Assembly: GCF_021440195.1 (NCBI RefSeq)
Contig: NZ_JAJTSZ010000002.1
Location: forward strand, 496,001-560,000
Direction: 5' to 3'
Source: Dyadobacter sp. CY356
Lineage (GTDB): Bacteria > Bacteroidota > Bacteroidia > Cytophagales > Spirosomataceae
DNA length: 64,000 nt
The translations under genes were made by a program, and so were the position numbers. A model generated the notes under the pieces. It did no database searches. It was given only the letters and a program-made list of their open reading frames with translations, and was not told where the DNA came from. Below are positions 1 to 9,417 of the stretch, piece after piece (the stretch's first letter is position 1; every line of letters starts with the position of its first letter).

Positions 1-1
1 G

Positions 2-451
2 GCGGCCATTCATTCAAAAATACAATGGGCCATTACCGAATTACTGATCAATGGCGCCAAACATTCGGGCTCCGCAAAAAGCCGGCTGAATCTGAAATTT
101 TCAGAAAACGAGCTGACAATTGAAAAAGAAGATTCCGGAAATCCGCTCAAATTAACAGTAAATGAAGGTGAACGAAAACTCAACTGGCCTTTACCTGAAA
201 GTCTAGTAAAACAACGGTTTGAAGTTTACAGGAATGGAATGGATTCTCTGTGCGTTCTCACAGACAGTGAGAACAGTGCCATTTTCATAGTCGAAGAAAT
301 GGAAATTGAAGAAATGCCCGATTTGCTGGGAAACACAAGTGAACACTTTGGTTTAATGATCATCGCCAAAGCTTCTGAGCAGTTCACATATGTGTACGAA
401 GAAAAAAGCGGGAAAAACATATTTAGTATTCGATTTGATTATAGAGCATGA
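2..451 (+). CDS. ATP-binding (HATPase-like) protein, 5' end cut by window
   Basis: The reading frame is open from the first bases and stops at 449-451, so the N-terminus lies outside the window. Near the visible start, WAITELLINGAKHSGSAKS resembles the N box (E-L-x-x-N-x-x-K-H-S) of GHKL ATPases such as histidine kinases and RsbW-type anti-sigma kinases, and EDSGNP a little later resembles the G1 box D-x-G. The rest shows no further motif that I recognise. The stop overlaps the start of the acyltransferase in an ATGA (448-451), so the two are probably translated together. Family assignment is inference from short motifs; the missing upstream part could be a kinase or switch-protein domain. 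Confidence 0.5.
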   Translation, partial: AAIHSKIQWAITELLINGAKHSGSAKSRLNLKFSENELTIEKEDSGNPLKLTVNEGERKLNWPLPESLVKQRFEVYRNGMDSLCVLTDSENSAIFIVEEMEIEEMPDLLGNTSEHFGLMIIAKASEQFTYVYEEKSGKNIFSIRFDYRA

Positions 452-1587
452 GCGACTTAAAAACACAAAGGCACCGATTCGAAGTTTTAGATATGTTTCG
501 TGGTATATTCGCCTCGCTGGTTTTCCTTTTTCATCTGGGGCCGTTCGCTGAAACGCCACTTCTTAACAATAGCTTCGTTGAGAACTCAGATATGTTTGTG
601 GATTTTTTCTTTGTGCTTAGTGGCTTTGTAATTGCTTACAGCTATCAGGCTATTGCTGATTTTCAGGCTTTAAAAATATTTTTAACCAAACGTATTTATC
701 GAATTTATCCTCTGCACCTGGTTATGTTACTGGCTTTTGTGGTAATGGAAATAGCCAAAAACTTATTAAATCCGTATGTGAAAGTAAACAACCTGGACAA
801 TCAGGCCAATACGATTTATACATTTTTCACTTCTTTGTTTTTAATTAATTCTACGCCCATTCCTGGTGTAAAAGATGTAAGCTGGAACATTCCAAGTTGG
901 TCAATAAGTGCAGAAATGATCGCTTATGTAGTATTTGCGATCGTTGTATTATTTATTCATACCTCAAACCAGATTTCCAGACGTAACTTTTATTACCTTC
1001 TTGTAGTCATTGCATCTGTTTCCGGACTTTGGTTTGTGTCAGAAAGCTTCCAGATTAATTACAGTTTCAATTATGGTTTTCTTCGCGGAATTCTCGGCTT
1101 CTTCACAGGAGTGCTTTGCTTTAATCTGTTCAATGCAACAAATATTGAAGTTAGAAAACTGCCGGCTTATTTATTTACGATTGGCGAAATCATTACGCTG
1201 ACTCTAATCATTATTTGCATATGTAACGGACAAGCCTTAAAGCCTCTTGGAGTGATTTTTGAAGTTTTATTCTTTGCCTGCATTTTTGTTTTTTCTTTCG
1301 AAAAAGGACTTATTTCTTCTGGTCTGAAAAATATCGGACTGCTGAAAAAGTTGGGACAATATTCCTATTCAATTTATATGACCCACGCCTTTCTAATCAG
1401 CATTTTCAATGTGTTATTTATTAGAATAATCAAATTACCTCCAACCTCCTACTCTTGGTTATTTTTACTGAATTTTATACTGATCTACTTTGTATCCGCC
1501 TGGACGTACAAGCATATTGAAATGAGATTCCAATATAAAAAGAAGATAACTCAGAAGGTCGACCAGGAATCGATCAACACTTTGTGA
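448..1587 (+). CDS. Acyltransferase 3 family membrane protein
   Basis: This 379-aa protein has about ten hydrophobic segments and the N-terminal pattern of the acyltransferase-3 (OafA/YrhL) family: FEVLDMFRGIFASLVFLFH, with Arg18 and the proposed catalytic His29. Family members O-acylate sugars of surface polysaccharides or other exported molecules in the inner membrane. PSWSISAEMIAY around residue 150 is also a typical family motif. The start overlaps the preceding gene by four bases. Lying beside glycosyltransferases and a flippase, it probably decorates the exopolysaccharide made by this locus; the acyl group and acceptor cannot be told from the sequence. Confidence 0.85.
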   Translation: MSDLKTQRHRFEVLDMFRGIFASLVFLFHLGPFAETPLLNNSFVENSDMFVDFFFVLSGFVIAYSYQAIADFQALKIFLTKRIYRIYPLHLVMLLAFVVMEIAKNLLNPYVKVNNLDNQANTIYTFFTSLFLINSTPIPGVKDVSWNIPSWSISAEMIAYVVFAIVVLFIHTSNQISRRNFYYLLVVIASVSGLWFVSESFQINYSFNYGFLRGILGFFTGVLCFNLFNATNIEVRKLPAYLFTIGEIITLTLIIICICNGQALKPLGVIFEVLFFACIFVFSFEKGLISSGLKNIGLLKKLGQYSYSIYMTHAFLISIFNVLFIRIIKLPPTSYSWLFLLNFILIYFVSAWTYKHIEMRFQYKKKITQKVDQESINTL

Positions 1588-1635
1588 TCACATTAAAGGT
1601 CTCTTAATCAATGATTAAAAAGTAAGATCTAATAC

Positions 1636-2868
1636 TTAGCTTACCTGATCTTCAATAATTAATCCCTTCACCACAAGCGTATTATAAATCACGTCGGATA
1701 TCTTATTGATCCTGTTATCCCAGGTATTATCCGCAGCAACAGCCACCCTTTCCGCTCTTAGTTCGTCATTGTCAGATCGTAAAGCTGTATTGATTGCTTC
1801 TGAAAAATGATCCGGACTTGAACAGAACTCAACGTAACCCTTTGTAAATTCATTTAAATCAGGGTTGAAATCAATGGCTACAACCGGTTTCCCAGCTCCA
1901 AGGTATTCGAACAGCTTTAAAGGAAAAATGCTATTACTCACCTCATCCTTCTGGAAAGGAATGAGTGCGACGTCAAAACCTTTTATAACAGAAGGCATAT
2001 GCTCGTAAGCCACAGAACCTGTGAAGGAAACGTTATCTGCCTCGTAAAACCATTGAGGAATAAACTGCTTGTCCTCAGGCCCTACAAAAACAAAACTTTT
2101 ATCCGGGTTATCTTTTATAACGATTTCCAAAAAATGATAATCAATGCGCCTTTCAATGGCTCCAAAATATCCAATTACAGGTTTTTTTAAATCAGCAATA
2201 ATGGGTAATACCGGTAACTCAGGGTCAAGTGCTTTACTGCTATGTTCAAGATTAGCAGCATTAGCAACAAAATATGTATTTGGATTATCCCTTATCTTTT
2301 CTAAAAATAACTGTTTGCTGCTGCAAATCACCAGATCGCTTGATTTCACAAGCCTGTCTTCTGACACAACCCCATGTTTTCTATTAAACGACAGAACCAT
2401 GGGATCAAGGCAATGATATACCGTCAGGGATGGATTAATCTTTGCGGCTATATCCGGATAATGAAAGTTGAAGGAATTGATAAAGATAAAATCCTTGATC
2501 TTATACCGTGAAATTATCGCTTTTAATTTGGTTGTAATAAGACTTTCGTTCAGCTTTAAGGCCATTCGAAATATCAGTCCTTCCGGTAAAAAATTTATAG
2601 AAAAAAGTATGGGAGGAATTATAATTTTTAAATTCGGCACGTCGGTATCGATCAGTGAAGTATTCCACAAAGAAATGTGGTCCTTCCTGATCTTATATTC
2701 ACTGGATTTTCTAAGGAGAAAGTAATCCTTGATTGTAAAAGGATTATCGACATAATACACTTGATTTTCTCTGGCAAGTAATTTGGCCGTTATATAGTTA
2801 GTGGATTCAATAAGTGAGTCAAACCGCGGCAAGCCAAATATAATAATCTGATGTCCTTTAAGTTTCAT
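1636..2868 (-). CDS. GT-B fold glycosyltransferase (group 1/GT4-like)
   Basis: A 410-aa soluble protein with two Rossmann-like halves. The C-terminal half has VIGYFGAIERRIDYHFL, VFVGPED, FTGSVAYEHMP and SIFPLKLFEYLGAGKPVVA, the usual nucleotide-sugar binding face of GT4-type retaining transferases. It is a distant paralogue of the protein at 7327-8505, which has the same layout (VGPED, TGS, DEYLAVGKP). It ends convergently with the acyltransferase, 48 bp apart. Upstream, 277 bp separate it from the flippase on the same strand, so it probably has its own promoter. Donor and acceptor are unknown. Confidence 0.85.
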   Translation of the reverse strand: MKLKGHQIIIFGLPRFDSLIESTNYITAKLLARENQVYYVDNPFTIKDYFLLRKSSEYKIRKDHISLWNTSLIDTDVPNLKIIIPPILFSINFLPEGLIFRMALKLNESLITTKLKAIISRYKIKDFIFINSFNFHYPDIAAKINPSLTVYHCLDPMVLSFNRKHGVVSEDRLVKSSDLVICSSKQLFLEKIRDNPNTYFVANAANLEHSSKALDPELPVLPIIADLKKPVIGYFGAIERRIDYHFLEIVIKDNPDKSFVFVGPEDKQFIPQWFYEADNVSFTGSVAYEHMPSVIKGFDVALIPFQKDEVSNSIFPLKLFEYLGAGKPVVAIDFNPDLNEFTKGYVEFCSSPDHFSEAINTALRSDNDELRAERVAVAADNTWDNRINKISDVIYNTLVVKGLIIEDQVS

Positions 2869-3145
2869 TTATAAAATCTTATTCATACTGATTAGACCTT
2901 TCCGGCCTGGGGTTCACAACGAAATCTATTAACTTAAAATAATAATTTATAAATATAGTTTGTATCGAACAATAATTAGTCCGGTCAGTGGCATTAATCT
3001 TTTAGCAATCAGCACTATCAGATTAAAAAGGCCTATACTGTATGTTCTGACAGGATATTTAAAATTGAAAAAATTGTTACCAGACTGAAAAAAATCCGTT
3101 AATCGATAAAGACCTCAGGAATTTAGTAGTCAGTTTAACAATATA

Positions 3146-4483
3146 TTACTTCGCGATTTTTAGCCAATACACTTTTGCCAAGGTTTGAAATTCTTTATAT
3201 CCGGTAACAAAAACATCCCATATCTTGAAAGGCTTAAAACGGTTAAGACCCCAGTATGAAATTGCAATTCCAATCACAATGGGCACTACCCCTGCGATGG
3301 CAACGCCATAAATACTGCCGGTTATTAATATCCCCAAAGACGATGCAGTAACACTTGCTACAAGCATAACTAAAACCTTGATAAAATTGATTTTTGGCTG
3401 ATGAATAACATCCAGTGTAAGAGCAAAAAATCTGTCAAGAGGATATAAAAGAGCGAAAGTCATAAAAAGCCGCATAATATTGGCCGCCTCAGAATCCACG
3501 TATTTGCTGCCACCGATAATCTTTATAGCTACATCAGCAAGTATAACGGCACCTACACATGCCGGCAACAGCACGATGGTTATCAAACCCGTATATTTCT
3601 TCATCGTTTCAATGACTTGCGCTTTGTCGCCGGCGTTATACGCCGCAGAAAGTTCAGGCATACCCGTAGCCGCAAAACTGCGTAGAGGAATTTCTATTAT
3701 TTCCATCAATCGTTGCCCCAAATTAAAAACAGCAAGAGCCGCTGGCCCCAACATAAAGTTGATGATCATAGTATTTGAAGTTCCAAACAGATTGGAACCC
3801 AAAGTTGTGCCAACACTGTATTTCCCAAAATCAAAGACTTCTTTAATGCAAGGTCGTGTTCTGTATTTAAATGCAGAGATTTTGGACCAGCCGATGAGGA
3901 TAGTAAATAAGCTGGTTACGACTGCCCCGCCAAGATATGCATAGATGATATTTTGCAGATTGGCCGAATTCGTGAAAGCCATAATGATCACAAAAAATAT
4001 AAATATTCCCTGGCTCAAAAACCTGATCATAAGTAATTGGTCAAATCGCTGCTCGGCCTGAACAACACAGGAGGCTAAAAAGGAAGGCAAAGAAGCAAGA
4101 TAAATGATACCGAACCATTCTACGAATAGTACCATCGAAGGATTTTTAACATAGGGCAAAAATAAATAAGCGGGGACGTTGAGCAACATCAGTATTATCG
4201 TTATCGCTCCGCCAATAAACCATGTGGAACCTATAACTTCCAGTTTTCTGCTTTCACTCGCACCAGCGTAAAATTTAATAAATGCAGTTGTAAGAAATCC
4301 GGATCGAAATGTATCAACCAACAGAAGAATTGATAAGAAAAATACCCACATCCCTATGCTCGCAACGGATAATGCCCGATACAATATAATCATATTCAGC
4401 ATGCCAAGGACGGACATGACACCATTGCCGGCAAGAGAAAGAAAATGCTTGTTTTTTAATTTTTGTAGAAGTTCTAATACCAT
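3146..4483 (-). CDS. Oligosaccharide flippase, Wzx/MATE-like
   Basis: A 445-aa polytopic membrane protein with roughly twelve to fourteen hydrophobic helices and the loop pattern of the polysaccharide biosynthesis (Wzx/RfbX) branch of the MOP superfamily. The segment DFGKYSVGTTLGSNLFGTSN and the following FMLGPAALAVFNLGQRLMEI fit the family midpoint. Such proteins flip lipid-linked oligosaccharide repeat units across the inner membrane for assembly. It stands alone on the minus strand, with 377 bp of non-coding DNA between it and the divergent glycosyltransferase at 4861. It is the only flippase seen in this locus. Confidence 0.85.
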   Translation of the reverse strand: MVLELLQKLKNKHFLSLAGNGVMSVLGMLNMIILYRALSVASIGMWVFFLSILLLVDTFRSGFLTTAFIKFYAGASESRKLEVIGSTWFIGGAITIILMLLNVPAYLFLPYVKNPSMVLFVEWFGIIYLASLPSFLASCVVQAEQRFDQLLMIRFLSQGIFIFFVIIMAFTNSANLQNIIYAYLGGAVVTSLFTILIGWSKISAFKYRTRPCIKEVFDFGKYSVGTTLGSNLFGTSNTMIINFMLGPAALAVFNLGQRLMEIIEIPLRSFAATGMPELSAAYNAGDKAQVIETMKKYTGLITIVLLPACVGAVILADVAIKIIGGSKYVDSEAANIMRLFMTFALLYPLDRFFALTLDVIHQPKINFIKVLVMLVASVTASSLGILITGSIYGVAIAGVVPIVIGIAISYWGLNRFKPFKIWDVFVTGYKEFQTLAKVYWLKIAK

Positions 4484-4860
4484 TGAACGCTGAGTGATAA
4501 CTGAGTAAATACCTTGGGCGGAAGATACGGAAATATTTATTTTTACTATTATTAGTACTACGAATAAATCACATAATAAGATTAACTATTTTGCAGTACA
4601 AGTTAGAATAACTGCTACAAAAGACGTTATTTTATGGTATTAATCACGCAACAGATGAATAAAATATTTACTCCATCCTTAAAAGACTTTTTTTGCCATT
4701 TTAATGACCTGATTCATTTTAGAACCGACCCCGTTTCTGAAACCGACTCCGGGTATGAAGGTGAACAATTCTGCACCAGCATAATACAAAATTGTTCACC
4801 TTATTAAAGAGGCTGCTGCAATTTCAATTTATCTCAACGTCAGCATTATAATTTACAGAT
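4484..4860. other. Divergent intergenic region of the polysaccharide locus
   Basis: This 377-bp gap separates the minus-strand flippase from the plus-strand glycosyltransferase and must hold both promoters. I see no credible gene in it. It contains two near copies of an AACCGAC(C/T)CC element around 4722-4750 and a perfect 13-bp inverted repeat (described separately) that lies about 58 bp ahead of the glycosyltransferase start. No clean TTTG / TAnnTTTG promoter was found for either gene. Confidence 0.6.
4758..4802 (+). promoter_or_regulatory. Perfect 13-bp inverted repeat upstream of glycosyltransferase operon
   Basis: AAGGTGAACAATT at 4758-4770 is exactly complementary to AATTGTTCACCTT at 4790-4802, with a 19-nt loop. 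It is followed by ATTAAAG rather than a run of T, so it does not look like an ordinary terminator. It could be an operator for the 4861 operon, or an mRNA leader hairpin. The role is inference. Confidence 0.45.
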
Positions 4861-5733
4861 ATGAGTTTATTTGGTTTACCTGATTGGATTTTACCCCACC
4901 TTTTTAAAAACAAGAAGTTCCAGGATCTCACTGATCAGGAAATTATTGCACTAAAAAATTCTATCAGCCGCTTTAAAGATGAAACGCCGGACGTTTCGGT
5001 CGTAATCCCGGCGTGGAATGAAGAAAATAATATATACAGGACACTTTCATCAATAGCGGCAAGTGCTACAAAATATAAAGTTGAACTTGTTGTAATCAAC
5101 AATAATTCCACAGATGGAACACAAAATGTACTTGATAATCTTGGTGTTATCAACTACATGCAACGTGAACAAGGCACTCCATTTGCCAGACAAATGGGCT
5201 TGGAGCTTGCAAAAGGTAAGTATCATTTATGTGCTGATTCAGATACTTTTTATCCTCCTGACTGGATTGATTGTATGGTAGAACCGATGGTTAATAATAA
5301 GGGAGTAACCGGTGTTTACGGAAATTATGCCTTTATTCCCCCGGAAAACCAAAACAGAATAGGGCTTTGGATTTATGAAAAAATGACGCGAGTTATGATT
5401 GAAATCCGTAAGAAAAACCGTGAATACTTAAACGTTTACGGTTTTAATATGGGCTTTATAACCGAAGTTGGCCGAACAACGGGCGGCTTTAAAGTAAGCG
5501 GGTCAAGAGTTTACGCAAACATAGTGGGCAGTGATTATGAAAATGAAGCAGAAGATGGACGTATGGCGCTGAACCTGAAAAAAGCTGGGACCTTAAAAAT
5601 GGTAACCAGCTCCAGAGCAACTGTATACACCTCACCCAGGCGTTTGCTTGATGACGGTAGTATTACAAACGCTTTCCTGAACCGGGCCAAAAGGCAGATT
5701 AAAGGTATGCGTGATTACTTATCCATCTTCTAA
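4861..5733 (+). CDS. Glycosyltransferase family 2 (GT-A)
   Basis: This 290-aa protein has the GT2 start VSVVIPAWNEENNIYRTL near residue 45, the second signature VVINNNSTDGT, and a metal-binding D-x-D in LCADSDTFYPPDW. It has no strong transmembrane segment, so it probably acts at the cytoplasmic face of the membrane. It heads a short plus-strand run of three glycosyltransferases; the next gene begins within 8 bp of its stop. In this setting it most likely adds a sugar to a lipid-linked repeat unit. The sugar is unknown. Confidence 0.85.
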   Translation: MSLFGLPDWILPHLFKNKKFQDLTDQEIIALKNSISRFKDETPDVSVVIPAWNEENNIYRTLSSIAASATKYKVELVVINNNSTDGTQNVLDNLGVINYMQREQGTPFARQMGLELAKGKYHLCADSDTFYPPDWIDCMVEPMVNNKGVTGVYGNYAFIPPENQNRIGLWIYEKMTRVMIEIRKKNREYLNVYGFNMGFITEVGRTTGGFKVSGSRVYANIVGSDYENEAEDGRMALNLKKAGTLKMVTSSRATVYTSPRRLLDDGSITNAFLNRAKRQIKGMRDYLSIF

Positions 5734-5740
5734 TTGCACC

Positions 5741-6517
5741 ATGCAGCACATTTTCCCTGACACAACCCTGCTCATCACACATTACAACCGGAGTGAGTCT
5801 CTGGAGCGTTTACTTACCACTTTCGAAAACCTTAATTGCAAATTTGAAGGTATAGTGGTTTCTGACGACGGTAGTCGTCCTGAACATCTCGAAAAAGTGA
5901 AGGTACTTGCAGACCGTTTCCATTACAATTTGGTAACCACTCCTGTTAACCGGGGACTGGGAAACAACATTAATAAAGGTCAGGACGCTGTAAAATCTCT
6001 GTACACACTGTATGTGCAGGAAGATTTTCAACCTTCTGATATTTTCCCGAAACATTTTGAAGATGCTTTGGACTTTATGAGAAAAGATAGCGGACTGGAT
6101 ATTGTCCGGTTCTACGCCTATTTTTCTTATCCAAATTTAAAGCCTTTTGCCAAAGGGTTTTCAGAAATGATCTATTCCTTCTGGGACTGGAACCATCTTA
6201 AGTTTTATTATTACAGTGATCATCCGCATTTAAGACGCAGCAATTTTCTTAAGAAATTCGGAAGATATCCGGAAGGCATCAAGGGAGATCTGACTGAATA
6301 TCAGATGGCGGTTCATTTCCTTCAAAAAAAAGGGAAAGGACTATTTTTCGACAATTTCACCGAGCTTTTTTATCAAAAAAATTCGTCTGATGAACCCAGT
6401 ACCATGGTTAGGCCGGATTGGAGGCTTAGTAAAAATCCTCTGATTAAATTAACCAGACTCGCCTACTTGCGCTATCGCTGGTTAAAAAATACGCTGGATC
6501 TTGCCTTAATGAAATGA
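5741..6517 (+). CDS. GT-A glycosyltransferase, copy 1 of tandem pair
   Basis: A 258-aa GT2-like transferase with TTLLITHYNRSESLERLL at the N-terminus, IVVSDDGS, and an acidic metal site in LYVQEDFQPSDIF. I chose the ATG at 5741 instead of an earlier in-frame start at 5711 because it avoids overlapping the upstream gene and because the paralogue directly downstream begins at the matching place. The two share long identical stretches (GLGNNINKGQDAVK, YSDHPHLRR, KFGRY). Copy 1 and copy 2 may add the same or related sugars one after another. No membrane segment is evident. Confidence 0.82.
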   Translation: MQHIFPDTTLLITHYNRSESLERLLTTFENLNCKFEGIVVSDDGSRPEHLEKVKVLADRFHYNLVTTPVNRGLGNNINKGQDAVKSLYTLYVQEDFQPSDIFPKHFEDALDFMRKDSGLDIVRFYAYFSYPNLKPFAKGFSEMIYSFWDWNHLKFYYYSDHPHLRRSNFLKKFGRYPEGIKGDLTEYQMAVHFLQKKGKGLFFDNFTELFYQKNSSDEPSTMVRPDWRLSKNPLIKLTRLAYLRYRWLKNTLDLALMK

Positions 6518-6541
6518 TTTGCTTTGAACGACTTTAAAAAC

Positions 6542-7309
6542 ATGAAAACTGAATATTATTTTGAAGATGTTACGCTTCTGATCACACACTACAACAGAAG
6601 CCAGTCACTTGAACATCTTTTACAATCATTTATAGATCTTAACTGTACATTTAAAGATATTGTTGTTTCAGATGACGGAAGCAAGCCTGAACACCTGGAA
6701 TACCTTAAAAAAATTGAAAATCAATATCATTTCAGACTGATTACCACACCAAAAAATAAAGGCCTCGGCAACAACATCAACAAAGGCCAGGATGCTGTCA
6801 AAACTTCGTTGACTCTGTATGTTCAGGAAGATTTCACGCCAACAGACATATTTCCCGGGCGTTTTGAAAAATGTGTCGGCCTGATTAACGAGCAGAAGGA
6901 ATTAGACGTAATACGTTTTTATGCATATTTTGAATATCCTTACCTGAAAAATCCCAGGGATGGTTTTTATGAAATGGACTTTAAATTATGGAAACCAGGG
7001 TACAAAAAATTCTATGTGTATAGTGATCATCCACATTTGAGAAGGACTGATTTTTTCAAAAAATTCGGGCGGTACGTTGAAGGCCAAAAGGGTGATGTAA
7101 CCGAATACGGTATGATGATGTCTTTCCTGAAAAATAAAGGTAAGGCATTATTCTACAAAGATTATACTGGATTATTCATCCAGAAAAACACCGAGGCTGA
7201 ACCGAGTACCATGAAAAGAAATCTCTGGCGCGAAAGCGATAACATCCTGATTTCTCAACTCAGACATTTATACCGTCATTTTAAATTCAATCTCGATTAT
7301 TTGAAGTAA
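6542..7309 (+). CDS. GT-A glycosyltransferase, copy 2 of tandem pair
   Basis: This 255-aa protein is a clear tandem duplicate of the preceding gene: VTLLITHYNRSQSLEHLL, IVVSDDGSKPEHLE, GLGNNINKGQDAVK, LYVQEDF, YSDHPHLRR and EPSTM all recur in the same order. By eye more than half the residues match. The ATG at 6542 is preferred to an in-frame TTG at 6524 because it aligns with copy 1. Only 24 bp separate the copies, so they are likely co-transcribed. It ends 17 bp from the convergent gene at 7327. Confidence 0.82.
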   Translation: MKTEYYFEDVTLLITHYNRSQSLEHLLQSFIDLNCTFKDIVVSDDGSKPEHLEYLKKIENQYHFRLITTPKNKGLGNNINKGQDAVKTSLTLYVQEDFTPTDIFPGRFEKCVGLINEQKELDVIRFYAYFEYPYLKNPRDGFYEMDFKLWKPGYKKFYVYSDHPHLRRTDFFKKFGRYVEGQKGDVTEYGMMMSFLKNKGKALFYKDYTGLFIQKNTEAEPSTMKRNLWRESDNILISQLRHLYRHFKFNLDYLK

Positions 7310-7326
7310 TTGTTGCAGCAAAAAGA

Positions 7327-8505
7327 TTAGAGAGATTTCTGCATTGCTTTATAGATTTCTCCCACACTGTTTTCCCAGGTGTGAGAACTTGCAAAAGCAC
7401 GGCGGTCTTCTGTTTTGCTGACGGAATTTTCTGCTAAGGCGAGTTCAATTAAATTAATATAATCTTCTTTCGTTTTTCCAAGATAAACATGGTTAGCGAA
7501 AACACTCATTGCATCCGTTTTTGTAGCAACGGTTGGTTTCCCCACAGCAAGATATTCATCAATTTTACGTGGATAATTTCCGATCGTAACCTCATTTAAA
7601 AGCTGAGGATTAATGCAGACATCAAAAGAATTAATATAGGACGGTAATTCGTCCAAACTTCTGGATCCGGTAAAAATTACATTTGGCAATTTATGCAGAT
7701 CACTTTGAAGAAATTCATTGTCTTCCGGGCCAACCAGAATAATCGTCCATTCGGGTTTCACCGTTGCAATATGATGAAGCAAATCCAGATCTAACCGCAA
7801 ACTTTGCAGCGCTCCGACATAACCAATTCTAGGGCTGGAAATCGATACTATATCTTTTGGCTCACTGGAATGCATTCCGTCCAGAAAAATGTCAAGATCG
7901 CATCCCTGACCAACATAGTAGGAATTAGGATTATATTTTTTGCAATAGTCCGCCAAATAAGTTGAATTTGCAACGCAAATGTCACTTTTCGCGATAAGCT
8001 GAGGTTCAAAAGTTTTGCCATGCCGTTTCCAATAATCTACCGCCAACATAAAATCACGGGAATAGTAGATAGAAAGTTTTGGCATTAAAAGATCTTTCAG
8101 ATAAAAACTCCGAAAGATGTCATTATCATTAAAATGAATGAAGTCTTTAAAGTTAAGTTGTTGAATAGCAGACTGAATACTTTTAGCAAAAGTCCGGTTG
8201 TTCAGTTTATTCAGAATATTGAAGATAAAATCTGACGGAATCCAGTTGATAGATTCAATCAGCCTGTCAGGATAAAATACCCAGAGATTTTCCTGAATCT
8301 GTTCCAGCCCGTTTTGCTTTTTGTTAATAATATTACGTCGCTTGTTAACTTTTGGATCTTTGTTGTTACGCCACAAGCTCGCGCTGTCCAACGGCGAATT
8401 GACATATAAAACTCTGTTATTTTTACTAAATTCAAGAGCAATATTTTTGCAATTACTGCCAATTTCCACATCCCAGGCTTGTTGACCGGTAATAACTATA
8501 TCCAT
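7327..8505 (-). CDS. GT-B fold glycosyltransferase (GT4-like)
   Basis: A 392-aa protein starting MDIVITGQQAWDVEIGSN. I chose this ATG because an upstream in-frame start at 8571 would overlap the preceding gene and adds an unlikely leader. The C-terminal half carries IGYVGALQSLRLDLDLL, ILVGPEDNEF, FTGSRSLDELP and YPRKIDEYLAVGKPTVA, typical of nucleotide-sugar binding in GT4-type enzymes. It is the last gene of the long minus-strand polysaccharide run. It resembles the protein at 1636-2868 in order of motifs, so the two are probably old paralogues. Confidence 0.85.
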   Translation of the reverse strand: MDIVITGQQAWDVEIGSNCKNIALEFSKNNRVLYVNSPLDSASLWRNNKDPKVNKRRNIINKKQNGLEQIQENLWVFYPDRLIESINWIPSDFIFNILNKLNNRTFAKSIQSAIQQLNFKDFIHFNDNDIFRSFYLKDLLMPKLSIYYSRDFMLAVDYWKRHGKTFEPQLIAKSDICVANSTYLADYCKKYNPNSYYVGQGCDLDIFLDGMHSSEPKDIVSISSPRIGYVGALQSLRLDLDLLHHIATVKPEWTIILVGPEDNEFLQSDLHKLPNVIFTGSRSLDELPSYINSFDVCINPQLLNEVTIGNYPRKIDEYLAVGKPTVATKTDAMSVFANHVYLGKTKEDYINLIELALAENSVSKTEDRRAFASSHTWENSVGEIYKAMQKSL

Positions 8506-8542
8506 GCTTAAAAATACTGTAAAAATTAAATTAATATTGGTA

Positions 8543-9406
8543 TTACAACGGTTTCCTATCAAAATCCGCAATTATTCCGTCAATAAAATCGAACAATTCC
8601 GGATGCGCTTTTAAATCAAATTTTCTCGCAAACAGTGAACCGGATTGTATTAATTTATCCGCATCTTCCATTGACAAAGTTTTAGGACTTGCCTTTCCTT
8701 CGGCCCAATCGATATACCTTAAATTGTTATTTGAAATTTTTGTTCTAAAATCGGAATTGTACAAGATTGTCTGAAATATCATTTCATCAGGTGCCCAGGT
8801 AAGTCTAAAAAAACTGGCAACATTGGCGTTCCTATCAAGATAGTCAAGAATATACTTCACAGACTCCATCGTCAGGCTCATCCATTGTGACCTTCCAACC
8901 GGAATGAGGCCGTTAGGCATTTGTCGCAGAGGGGCTAATTTATGCAGGTATTTTTGAAGAAGATATTTCCCTGGAAATGCGTAATTATCCAGGTGATATC
9001 TGGTTATTCTCGGAATGGCTTCCTCCCATTCATGATAGACTAACCGAAACTCCATAAAATTTTGACCCTCATTTTCTTTGAAGAAATTATGGATTTCTTT
9101 CGGATTTTTAATTGGATAGTCCGATCCGCTCAATAAATTAATGATACCAATTTCAACACCGGAATTCTGAATTGCCCTGAAACCATTGATCGTTGCCTGT
9201 ACAATGCTATATGCCCCCCACCTAACGTTTACTCTTTCAGGAATAAAACGTACCCTGGCGATTTTCATTAAAAATTCAAAATAATGTATATCCGCCTTTT
9301 TATCCAGATGCACAAAAAAACATGCGTCCTCGTGCTGCAACTTATGGATCAGCCTTTCTAACTGTTCAGGTTCAGCATGTGCTAAAATCAAGTGGGCAAT
9401 TTTCAT
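8543..9406 (-). CDS. Core-2/I-branching type glycosyltransferase (GT14)
   Basis: This 287-aa protein begins MKIAHLILAHAEPEQLERLI and continues with FVHLDKKADI, the hallmark start of the GT14 (beta-1,6-N-acetylglucosaminyltransferase-like) family. NLLSGSDYPIKNPKEIHNFF, GRSQWMSLT and WAPDEMIFQTIL match the family's inner motifs. Bacterial members act in capsule and exopolysaccharide loci, where they usually transfer a sugar in a branching linkage; the exact linkage here is unknown. It lies 11 bp after the ligase-like gene, as in one operon. Confidence 0.88.
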   Translation of the reverse strand: MKIAHLILAHAEPEQLERLIHKLQHEDACFFVHLDKKADIHYFEFLMKIARVRFIPERVNVRWGAYSIVQATINGFRAIQNSGVEIGIINLLSGSDYPIKNPKEIHNFFKENEGQNFMEFRLVYHEWEEAIPRITRYHLDNYAFPGKYLLQKYLHKLAPLRQMPNGLIPVGRSQWMSLTMESVKYILDYLDRNANVASFFRLTWAPDEMIFQTILYNSDFRTKISNNNLRYIDWAEGKASPKTLSMEDADKLIQSGSLFARKFDLKAHPELFDFIDGIIADFDRKPL

Positions 9407-9417
9407 AAGATTCCGGT

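Noticed and set aside
1600-1620. TTAATCA-A-TGATTAA as a terminator
   Set aside because: A one-base loop cannot form a hairpin; probably chance in AT-rich DNA between converging genes.
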